From positions 1 through 23,171 of the forward strand of contig JAHIEL010000067.1 in NCBI GenBank assembly GCA_018901715.1: a DNA stretch of 23,171 bases. The letters run 5' to 3'. The translations under genes and the position numbers were made by a program. The notes under the pieces were generated by a model. The model had not been told where the DNA came from. It was given only the letters and a program-made list of their open reading frames with translations, and made no database searches. The stretch's first letter is position 1. Every line of letters begins with the position of its first letter. This document shows, in pieces, positions 13,991-20,125 of this stretch. The DNA comes from Patescibacteria group bacterium (GTDB lineage: Bacteria; Patescibacteriota; Minisyncoccia; Minisyncoccales; PEYH01).

Positions 13991-14087
13991 CCCCGCTCTT
14001 TCTAAGCCTCGGAAACCATTTGATGTTTATTTAATCAGTGGTAGGTCGGAAGAAATTGCTAAAATCTGAGCTTTAGAAAGAGCGGGG
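13991..14087 (+). repeat. Module B2, 97-bp element, copy 2
   Basis: Same 15-bp inverted ends and same core as 13603–13699; I found no difference over the 97 positions. It lies between the rpsN stop palindrome and the rpsH start hairpin. Confidence 0.9.
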
Positions 14088-14088
14088 T

Positions 14089-14132
14089 GTAAGAAAAATT
14101 AAAATTCATTTCATTCATTAAATTTTACTAAC
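14089..14132 (+). repeat. Module C1 hairpin before rpsH
   Basis: Near-copy of the module before fusA: GTAAGAAAAATTAAAATTC ... AAATTTTACTAAC, here directly touching the ATG at 14133. Confidence 0.78.
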
Positions 14133-14522
14133 ATGACAGACCCAATAGCAGACATGATTATAAGGATTAAAAACGCTCAAGCCGTTAACAAGGCGAGTGT
14201 TGATGTTCCGTATTCAAATCTAAAGCATAGAATTGCTGAGGTTTTGGCTAATGGAGGATATATACTTAAAACAGAAAAGAGATATAGTAAAACAAGAAAG
14301 ATTTTAAGAATTGAATTGAAATATGATAAAAGCAAATCATTTATAAGAGAATTCAGAAGAATATCTAAGCCAGGCAAGAGGATTTATATTTCAGCAAAAG
14401 AAATAAAGCTTTCAGCTAAGGGCGGTGGTATGATTATTATATCAACCTCAAAAGGGATAATGCCAGCGCGCGAGGCAAGAAGGCAAAAACAGGGAGGCGA
14501 ATTAATAGCAGAGGTGTGGTGA
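14133..14522 (+). CDS. rpsH: 30S ribosomal protein S8 (uS8)
   Basis: S8 organises the central domain of 16S rRNA and in E. coli represses the spc operon; repression is not shown here. It has 129 residues, normal. Signatures are MTDPIADMIIRIKNAQ, VPYSNLKHRIAEVLANGGYI, RISKPGKRIYISAKEI and the C-terminal ARRQKQGGELIAEVW. No SD; hairpin C1 abuts the ATG. The TGA stop lies in the 5' arm of module A. Confidence 0.98.
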   Translation: MTDPIADMIIRIKNAQAVNKASVDVPYSNLKHRIAEVLANGGYILKTEKRYSKTRKILRIELKYDKSKSFIREFRRISKPGKRIYISAKEIKLSAKGGGMIIISTSKGIMPAREARRQKQGGELIAEVW

Positions 14523-14575
14523 AGTAATATCTTAGCGACTCCGCCTCTGGCGGGGAGCTTAGAGATTACTTCACC
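14518..14575 (+). repeat. Module A palindrome, rpsH–rplF junction
   Basis: GGTGAAGTAAT (14518–14528, containing the rpsH stop TGA) pairs perfectly with ATTACTTCACC (14565–14575), then TCTTAGC/GCTTAGAG. The upper stem is CTCCGCC/GGCGGG with one bulged base and the same GA/GA loop. Here TGA pairs with TCA, whereas the rpsG and rplW copies have TAA with TTA. Confidence 0.82.
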
Positions 14576-14649
14576 CCCTCACCCAGCAGTCCATTATTAG
14601 TAATTCTTTTTCAGAGCAATTCTCTAAAATAGAACGCTGGGTGAGGGGG
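14574..14649 (+). repeat. Module B1, 76-bp element with inverted core
   Basis: Terminal repeats as in the other B1 copies, but the core is the reverse complement of theirs: it starts AGTCCATTATTAGTAATTC and ends CTCTAAAATAGAAC. The total length is again 76 bp. Confidence 0.88.
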
Positions 14650-14762
14650 TATAAGAACCAGTAAAATGCCCCAACACATAAGAATTTGAGTGTTGGGTGA
14701 GACAATAATTAAAGTTTCCAGTATATAAGTTCTTATGTGCTGGGGCATTAACAGCTTCTAAC
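14650..14762 (+). repeat. Module C2 hairpin before rplF
   Basis: ATAAGAACCAGTAAAATGCC pairs with GGCATTAACAGCTTCTAAC, enclosing CCCAACACATAAGAA / TTCTTATGTGCTGGG. It is a diverged copy of 9770–9881 in which the arm change AAAAA→AAGAA is matched by TTTTT→TTCTT. It ends directly at the rplF ATG. Confidence 0.8.
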
Positions 14763-15317
14763 ATGTCCAGAATAGGAAAACAACCAATACAAATACCGCA
14801 AGGAGTTGATGTAAAGATTGAAGGAAGATTGATCAAAGTCAAAGGCCCTAAAGGGGAGCTTTCTTTAGAATTAAGACCAGAGATAATAGTTGAACTTAAA
14901 GACAATGAATTGCTTGTGAGTGTAAATAACCAAAGCAAGGAATGTATGGCTTTTTGGGGGCTTTTTAGAAGTTTAATTAATAATGCAGTTGAAGGAGTTT
15001 CCAAGTGCTTTGAAAAACAGTTAGAAATTCAAGGGGTTGGTTATAAAGCAAACCCAACAGATAATGGATTAACGCTAGAGCTTGGGTTTTCGCATAGTAT
15101 AGAATTTAAAAGTCCAGTAGGCATTGAATTTGATGTTAAAAAGAATATAATTACTATTTCAGGTATTGATAAACAATTAGTAGGCCAAACAGCAGCGGAA
15201 ATAAGGGGACTTAAGCCACCAGAGCCATATAAGGGCAAAGGCATTAGATATGTAGGAGAACAGGTAAGAAAAAAAGCAGGAAAGAGGGCGGCTGATGCGC
15301 CAGGAGTTGCTAAATAG
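14763..15317 (+). CDS. rplF: 50S ribosomal protein L6 (uL6)
   Basis: L6 by the factor-binding site, 184 residues, normal. It has MSRIGKQPIQIPQGV, VKGPKGELSLEL, the second-domain LEIQGVGYKA and LGFSHSIEF, and the C-terminal GLKPPEPYKGKGIRYVGEQVRKKAGK. No SD. An 8-nt gap precedes the preferred rplR start; a further in-frame rplR ATG lies inside the end of rplF. Confidence 0.98.
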   Translation: MSRIGKQPIQIPQGVDVKIEGRLIKVKGPKGELSLELRPEIIVELKDNELLVSVNNQSKECMAFWGLFRSLINNAVEGVSKCFEKQLEIQGVGYKANPTDNGLTLELGFSHSIEFKSPVGIEFDVKKNIITISGIDKQLVGQTAAEIRGLKPPEPYKGKGIRYVGEQVRKKAGKRAADAPGVAK

Positions 15318-15324
15318 AAAAAAT

Positions 15325-15660
15325 ATGATTACTTCAAGAAAAAGCAGGCATAAAAGGATAAGAGCAAAAGTTAAAGGAACGGAAAAGCGTCCGCGGCTTT
15401 GTGTTTTTAGGTCTAATCAGCATATTTTTGCTCAATTAATTGATGATGTTAGTAATAAGGTTTTAGCTCAAGCAAGCGATTTAGAACTTAAAAAGGAATT
15501 GAATAATATAGAGAAAGCAGAAAAAGTAGGAGAAATGATTGCAAAAGTAGCAGAAGAAAACAAAATATCAGAGATTGTTTTTGATAGAGCTGGCTATAAA
15601 TATCATGGTAGAGTAAAGGCGCTTGCTGAATCTATTAGAAAAAAAGGATTAAAATTTTAA
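15325..15660 (+). CDS. rplR: 50S ribosomal protein L18 (uL18)
   Basis: L18 binds 5S rRNA with L5. From the ATG at 15325 it has 111 residues. The family pattern is SRHKRIRAKVKGTEKRPRLC, VFRSNQHIFAQLIDD, and the C-terminal VFDRAGYKYHGRVKALAES. An ATG at 15295 would add ten residues and overlap rplF by 23 nt. The later ATG, 8 nt after rplF, better matches the family N-terminus, but the choice is not certain. Confidence 0.96.
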   Translation: MITSRKSRHKRIRAKVKGTEKRPRLCVFRSNQHIFAQLIDDVSNKVLAQASDLELKKELNNIEKAEKVGEMIAKVAEENKISEIVFDRAGYKYHGRVKALAESIRKKGLKF

Positions 15661-15663
15661 ATT

Positions 15664-16146
15664 ATGGTAAAAACGACTAGAGAAAGAAAACAAGACAATA
15701 AGTTTGACAAGCCGAAAGATGAATACGAGTCCCATCTTCTTGCTTTAGACAGGGTAGTTAGAGTTACAGCAGGAGGAAAACAGTTGAGATTTAGAGCAGT
15801 TGTTGTAGTTGGCGACCAAAACGGAAAAGTTGGAATTGGTGTGGCTAAGGGATTAGATGTTGCTCAAGCAGTTGAGAAGGCCACGAGAAGAGCAAAAAAG
15901 GATGTTATCATTGTTGCTATTAAAAACGGAACAGTTCCTTATGAAATTACTGCCAAGTTTGGTTCAGCTAGAGTGTTGTTAAGGCCCCAACGACCGGGCA
16001 GGGGGTTGGTGGCAGGCGGGACAGTGAGGGTAATTTGCAGTTTAGCAGGAATTAAAAATGTTTCTTCTAAGATTTTGGGCGGTAGTAGGAATAAATTAAA
16101 TAATGCCAGAGCGACTATGAGGGCGCTTACAGAGTTAAGAGCATAG
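15664..16146 (+). CDS. rpsE: 30S ribosomal protein S5 (uS5)
   Basis: S5 at the mRNA entry channel, 160 residues. Signatures are RVVRVTAGGKQLRFRAVVVVG, NGKVGIGVAKGLDVAQAVEKA, the RPGRGLVAGG loop and VSSKILGGSRNKLN. It begins 3 nt after rplR and is followed by rplO. The 93 nt between them hold a hairpin and no rpmD; lack of uL30 is a known trait of CPR bacteria. Confidence 0.98.
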   Translation: MVKTTRERKQDNKFDKPKDEYESHLLALDRVVRVTAGGKQLRFRAVVVVGDQNGKVGIGVAKGLDVAQAVEKATRRAKKDVIIVAIKNGTVPYEITAKFGSARVLLRPQRPGRGLVAGGTVRVICSLAGIKNVSSKILGGSRNKLNNARATMRALTELRA

Positions 16147-16182
16147 AGAATATAATCAAATAATCAATAAGGGAATGCAACG

Positions 16183-16212
16183 AGGCCCGTCCTCGTTGAT
16201 GAGGACGGGCCT
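16183..16212 (+). repeat. Strong hairpin between rpsE and rplO
   Basis: AGGCCCGTCCTC (16183–16194) and GAGGACGGGCCT (16201–16212) form a perfect 12-bp stem with a 6-nt loop. GGGA (16171–16174) and TCCC (16217–16220) extend it outside. No T-run follows, so it is more likely a processing or stability hairpin, or a remnant repeat, than a terminator. It sits where rpmD would be. Confidence 0.75.
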
Positions 16213-16239
16213 TATATCCCATCTTATTCGTAAATTATT

Positions 16240-16671
16240 ATGCAATTACATCAAATTAAATCAGATAATAAAAGACAGACCAAAAAACGCATTGGCCGTG
16301 GTGGTAAGCGCGGGACTTTTTGTGGCCGAGGCAATAAAGGACAACTTTCAAGAGCTGGCAGAAGAATGCAACCAGCAATAAGAGAATATATTAAAAGATA
16401 TCCTAAATTAAGAGGTTATAAGTTTAATACTAAAGACAAGAATATAGTTATTACAAATATTTCTGAGATAAATAAAAAGTTTGATAATGGCGAATTAGTT
16501 AGCCCACAGACCTTGATTAAAAAGAAAATCATTTCTAAAATAAAGGGGAAGATTCCTCAAGTTAAAATTTTAGGAGATGGAAAAATTGAGAAAAAAGTAA
16601 TTGTTAAGGATTGTGTTTTATCTAAAGTAGCAGAGGATAAAATTAAAAAAGCAGGCGGAGAAATAAGCTAA
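16240..16671 (+). CDS. rplO: 50S ribosomal protein L15 (uL15)
   Basis: L15 of the 50S, 143 residues. It opens MQLHQIKSDNKRQTKKRIGRGG, then KRGTFCGRGNKGQLSRAGRR, the glycine/basic stretch typical of the family, and ends with a KVAEDKIKKAGGEIS helix. No SD. A 328-nt non-coding foldable region follows before secY. Confidence 0.97.
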   Translation: MQLHQIKSDNKRQTKKRIGRGGKRGTFCGRGNKGQLSRAGRRMQPAIREYIKRYPKLRGYKFNTKDKNIVITNISEINKKFDNGELVSPQTLIKKKIISKIKGKIPQVKILGDGKIEKKVIVKDCVLSKVAEDKIKKAGGEIS

Positions 16672-16684
16672 TTGATTTATCATT

Positions 16685-16848
16685 GACCATAGTCGCTCGG
16701 ATAGTTGCCTCGAATTGACGCAGTCGATTTCCCCTGCGAGGAAATCGCTACTCGCCCTCGGCCTCGCTCTTCCCGCCTATGGCGGGAAACCATGCCCGCT
16801 CGGCCTGCGTGATGCATTTCTCAACAACTATCCTCGCTTACTATGGTC
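16685..16848 (+). repeat. 164-nt branched palindrome upstream of secY
   Basis: First part of the 328-nt gap between rplO and secY. The outer pairs are GACCATAGT/ACTATGGTC (16685–16693, 16840–16848) and GATAGTTG/CAACTATC (16700–16707, 16825–16832), then ACGCAG/CTGCGT (16718–16723, 16805–16810). Inside are two hairpins, CGATTTCC/GGAAATCG (16725–16747) and TTCCCGCC/GGCGGGAA (16770–16788). GC content is well above the surroundings. No gene is convincing. Confidence 0.75.
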
Positions 16849-16897
16849 ATAGAATACCGCGCCCACCCACAACGCTTTGCGTAGCAATATGGGCGGG

Positions 16898-16951
16898 CCA
16901 AACAGGCCTGCGGGAGCTGCCCCTCAACCTTGTTGTTTCGCTAAATTATTT
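16898..16951 (+). repeat. 54-nt repeat shared with the rplW upstream element
   Basis: 51 of 54 bases match 7856–7909, from CCAAACAGG through CTGCGGGAGCTGCCCC to AATTATTT. Only the 3' half of the 7695–7932 palindrome is present. The matching 5' half (CAACAAGG, CCTGTTTG) is missing, so this looks like a truncated or recombined copy. Confidence 0.82.
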
Positions 16952-16999
16952 GGTCACTTTACAAGAAGCTATCCTTGATATAAACAAAACTTTATAATA

Positions 17000-18283
17000 A
17001 TGAATTTTTATAAAATAATTCAAATATTTAAAATCCGGGACTTAAGAAAGAAAATCTTTTTCATCTTAGCGATTTTTGCTTTGTTTCGTTTAATGGCAAA
17101 TATCCCTGTGCCAGGTGTTGAAATCCAGGATTTGCAAGGTTTTTTTGATAGATTTCAAATGTTTGGCTTGATTAATGTTTTCACTGGTGGCACATTAGCC
17201 AAGGTTTCTATTGTTATGCTTGGGATTGGGCCATATATTACTTCTGTTATTATTCTTCAGCTTTTAACAATGATTTTTCCAGCTCTGGAACGAATGTATA
17301 AAGAAGAGGGCGAGGCAGGGAAGAAGAAATTTAATCAATATGGACGGCTTTTAACTATTCCAATGGCTTTGGTTCAGGGTTATGCAATGCTTTCTCTACT
17401 TCAAAGGCAGGGCGCTATTAGTGGACTTTCTCCGATTACAATGGTTGCCTCAATGATTACAGTTACAGCAGGCGCTTTGTTTTTAGTTTGGCTCGGCGAG
17501 CTAATATCAGAAAAAGGAATAGGCAATGGCGTTTCGCTTTTAATCTTTGCCGGAATTGTTGCAAGTATTCCTATGAATATCTGGCAGTTTGTCCAGACAT
17601 GGGATTCTAATAATATCCCTGGTTATCTATTATTCTTTGCCAGTGCTTTTCTTATAATTTTCGGAGTTGTTTTAGTCACTGAAGCGAGGAGAAATGTTCC
17701 AGTTTCTTATGCTAAAAGAGTGAGGGGCAATAAGATGTATGGAGGCGCGTCCACTTATTTGCCAATGAATGTTAACCCAGCTGGAGTCATTCCAATTATT
17801 TTTGCTTTATCAATTTTAATGTTTCCAGCAATGATTGCGAGCTTTTTATCTGGCACCAGTGGTTTAGTCGGCAGGATTGCTGGTTCTATAGCTAATTTTA
17901 ATTTTGAAGGAATGCCCATTGCTTGGACTTTATCTTATTTTGGCTTGGTTTTTGCTTTTACTTATTTTTATACAATGGTTACATTTGACCCGGAAGCAAT
18001 TTCTTCTAATTTGAAAAAAATGGGTGGGTTTGTGCCGGGCATCAGACCGGGAAGCTCTACTTCACATTTCTTATCTTATATTCTGCATAGAGTTTTATTT
18101 ATCGGCGCTATTTTCTTGAGTTTTATAGCAGTAATGCCGTATATTGTTCAGGGGGTTACGCCTGTTCAGACATTTAGTTTTCTAGTTGGGGGCACCTCAA
18201 CTTTAATTATGGTGTCTGTTGTGCTTGATACTGTTAAGCAGGTCAATGCTCAACTTCAAATGAGAGAATACGAAACAATCTAA
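17000..18283 (+). CDS. secY: Preprotein translocase subunit SecY
   Basis: SecY forms the protein-conducting channel of the inner membrane with SecE/G. It has 427 residues and ten predicted membrane segments. Visible markers are the N-terminal FRLMANIPVPGV plug/TM region, GIGPYITSVIILQLL, GELISEKGIGNGVSL, the cytoplasmic loop VPVSYAKRVRGN with YLPMNVNPAGVIPIIFA, and KKMGGFVPGIRPGSST. It sits in its usual place after rplO. No SD (TTTATAATAATG). Weak AT-rich boxes upstream do not make a clear promoter. Confidence 0.98.
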   Translation: MNFYKIIQIFKIRDLRKKIFFILAIFALFRLMANIPVPGVEIQDLQGFFDRFQMFGLINVFTGGTLAKVSIVMLGIGPYITSVIILQLLTMIFPALERMYKEEGEAGKKKFNQYGRLLTIPMALVQGYAMLSLLQRQGAISGLSPITMVASMITVTAGALFLVWLGELISEKGIGNGVSLLIFAGIVASIPMNIWQFVQTWDSNNIPGYLLFFASAFLIIFGVVLVTEARRNVPVSYAKRVRGNKMYGGASTYLPMNVNPAGVIPIIFALSILMFPAMIASFLSGTSGLVGRIAGSIANFNFEGMPIAWTLSYFGLVFAFTYFYTMVTFDPEAISSNLKKMGGFVPGIRPGSSTSHFLSYILHRVLFIGAIFLSFIAVMPYIVQGVTPVQTFSFLVGGTSTLIMVSVVLDTVKQVNAQLQMREYETI

Positions 18284-18284
18284 T

Positions 18285-18374
18285 ATTGATCATTAATAAC
18301 TGATCATTGATCATTAGGGAAAAGAAAGAAAAGAAAGAATTATTGATTTTTTAATGATTAATAATCAATGATCA
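18285..18374 (+). repeat. TGATCATT-type palindrome between secY and adk
   Basis: TGATCATTGATCATTA (18301–18316) can pair with TAATGATTAATAATCAATGATCA (18352–18374), with a 7-nt bulge, around a polypurine loop GGGAAAAGAAAGAAAAGAAAG. The left end also carries ATTGATCATTAATAAC. A shorter relative (ACTGATAACTGATAATTAATCATTAGGG as a pattern) lies at 19247–19274 before map. The remaining 85 nt up to adk are AT-rich with a TATAAT at 18394–18399. Confidence 0.6.
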
Positions 18375-18459
18375 ATAATCTCAGTTCTGTTTGTATAATA
18401 TATCTTAAAACAAGATATTCTCGCCTACAAAATTCTAAACTTCAAACAACAAATTATAA

Positions 18460-19164
18460 ATGGATAATAAAAGCAAAAAACAAATTATTATAATTTTAGG
18501 TCCGCCTGGAGCAGGCAAGGGAACACAGGCCTCGCTTATATCAGATAAGTTAGGTCTTTTCTATGTAGAAACAAGCAAAATTATTGAACATAAAGTAATG
18601 AGAGCTGAACAGGGTGAGGTTGAAATAGTTGATGGCAAAGATTATAATTTATTGGCAGAAAAGAAGTTGTGGGAAGAGGGGATAATCTGTTCTCCACTTT
18701 TGGTTGCTTTTTGGATTAATCAAAAAATTAAGGAACTAGCAGAACAGGGCGAATCCATTATTTTTGCCGGCAGTCCAAGAACTTTGCCAGAAAGTAAAGA
18801 TATAATGCCTGTAATGACAGAGTTATATGGAAAAGAGAATATTAAAATTGTTTTACTTGAACTTAAGGCAGAAGACAGCATTTGGCGTAATTCCAATAGG
18901 CGAATTTGTGAGTTGATGAGACACCCAATTTTATTTAATACAGAAACAGAGGATATTACTATGTGTCCGTTAGACGGCTCTAAATTAATTAAGAGAGAAA
19001 AACTGGATGACCCTGAAGTTATAAAAGTGAGATTAAAAGAATATGAAGAGAGAACTTTGCCAATCGTTGAATATTTAGAGGGCCAGGATTATATTGTTCA
19101 AAAAATAGATGCTACTCCTGCTCCATCAATTGTTTTTAATAATGTGCTAAAGGCAGTAAAATAA
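18460..19164 (+). CDS. adk: Adenylate kinase-family nucleoside monophosphate kinase, divergent
   Basis: Converts AMP and ATP to 2 ADP. It has 234 residues with the P-loop GPPGAGKGTQ at 14–23. The NMP-binding part is unusual: the normal SxGDLLR motif is replaced by VETSKII and the GFPR motif by AGSPR. The lid carries a C-x4-H and C-x2-D arrangement (RICELMRH ... MCPLDG) that could hold zinc, as in Gram-positive adenylate kinases, and is followed by DDPEVIKVRLKEYEERTLPIVEYL. Position between secY and map supports the Adk role, but a different NMP preference is possible. Confidence 0.85.
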   Translation: MDNKSKKQIIIILGPPGAGKGTQASLISDKLGLFYVETSKIIEHKVMRAEQGEVEIVDGKDYNLLAEKKLWEEGIICSPLLVAFWINQKIKELAEQGESIIFAGSPRTLPESKDIMPVMTELYGKENIKIVLLELKAEDSIWRNSNRRICELMRHPILFNTETEDITMCPLDGSKLIKREKLDDPEVIKVRLKEYEERTLPIVEYLEGQDYIVQKIDATPAPSIVFNNVLKAVK

Positions 19165-19219
19165 TTTTTTTAAAAACTCCTCTCCCTCCCGCCCACCGGC
19201 TCTCTCCACTTCCTTCTTC

Positions 19220-19299
19220 CCGCCCCCGCCCTCATAAGAAAAAATCACTGATAACTGATAATTAATCATTAGGGAAAAAGAAAGAGAGGACGGGGGCGG
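19220..19299 (+). repeat. Polypyrimidine/polypurine inverted region between adk and map
   Basis: The intergenic 19165–19332 is C/T-rich on its left half and G/A-rich on its right. CCGCCCCCG (19220–19228) pairs with CGGGGGCGG (19291–19299), and weaker CCTC/GAGG pairs extend outward. The loop holds the ACTGATAACTGATAATTAATCATTAGGG-like repeat related to 18301. Strand asymmetry this sharp stands out from the rest of the window. Confidence 0.6.
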
Positions 19300-19332
19300 A
19301 AAGAGGACTAGAGGACAGAGGCGCTATAAAAA

Positions 19333-20073
19333 ATGATTATAAAAACAGAACAAGAAATAAAAATAATCACACAAGCAGGAAAGATTTTAGCAGACATAAT
19401 CAGAGAATTGAAAAAAGAAGTTAAGCCAGGAATAAAAACTATTGATTTAGATAAGCTTGCTCAAGAGCTTATTTTTAAATCCAAAACGCAACCCGGATTT
19501 TTAGATTATAAAGGATTTCCAGCTATCTTATGCACTTCTGTCAATGAAGTGATAGTTCATGGTTTGCCGTCTGATTATGTTTTAAAAAATGGAGACATTT
19601 TGTCTCTTGATTTAGGCATTATTCATAATGGCTATTATGCTGACATGGCAATAACTGTTCCAATAGGCGAGATTTCAAGGGAAGCGCAAGTTTTAATAAG
19701 GGCAGTAAAAAAATCTTTAAATATTGCGATAAAGAAAGCAAGACCAGGAAACACAACAGGGGATATTGGAAATACAATTCAGAGATATTTAGAAAAAAGA
19801 GGACTCAATGTCGTGAAAGATCTTTGCGGGCACGGGATTGGCAAAAAACTTCACGAGGAGCCGGAAATTTTGAATTATGGCAAGCGAAAAAAAGGAGAAA
19901 TCCTAAAGCAAGGCATGGTTTTATGCCTTGAGCCAATGGCTACAATAGGCAAGGCAAAAATAAAAAAAGCAGGAGATGGTTTTGGCTTTAAAACAATAGA
20001 TGATTCTCTATCTGCCCACTTTGAGCATATGATTGTAATTACACAAAACGGCTCTCGTGTATTGACAGGATAA
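19333..20073 (+). CDS. map: Methionine aminopeptidase, type I
   Basis: Removes the initiator Met from new proteins as they leave the ribosome. It has 246 residues in the pita-bread fold. The five metal ligands are present: D93 and D104 (SLDLGIIHNGYYADMA), H167 (CGHGIGKKLHEEP), E200 (CLEPMA) and E231 (SAHFEHMIVIT), plus H76 (VHG) and H174. It lacks the extra N-terminal zinc domain of eukaryotic forms. It follows adk as usual, but infA/rpmJ do not come next. The −35 of the next promoter overlaps its last codons. Confidence 0.98.
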   Translation: MIIKTEQEIKIITQAGKILADIIRELKKEVKPGIKTIDLDKLAQELIFKSKTQPGFLDYKGFPAILCTSVNEVIVHGLPSDYVLKNGDILSLDLGIIHNGYYADMAITVPIGEISREAQVLIRAVKKSLNIAIKKARPGNTTGDIGNTIQRYLEKRGLNVVKDLCGHGIGKKLHEEPEILNYGKRKKGEILKQGMVLCLEPMATIGKAKIKKAGDGFGFKTIDDSLSAHFEHMIVITQNGSRVLTG

Positions 20074-20090
20074 GGGATTAGTGATATGAT
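20062..20090 (+). promoter_or_regulatory. Consensus promoter for the DUF218 gene
   Basis: TTGACA (20062–20067), a 17-nt spacer and TATGAT (20085–20090). The −35 lies within the last codons of map. The predicted start is about 30 nt before the GTG start. Confidence 0.8.
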
Positions 20091-20125
20091 ATTTACAGTA
20101 AAGACAAAAAAAGGAGGTGGGAACG

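Noticed and set aside
2047..14762. Integron attC sites, suggested by CTAAC/GTTAG ends on imperfect palindromes between genes
   Set aside because: attC sites run RYYYAAC...GTTRRRY. Here the orientation is the opposite (GTAAGAA...TTCTAAC), the last core base does not fit, and there is no integrase. The genes are a standard operon, not cassettes.
16779..16997. 72-codon open frame upstream of secY
   Set aside because: It lies across the palindromes, and its similarity to the 7719 frame comes from the shared repeat. Composition does not look protein-like.
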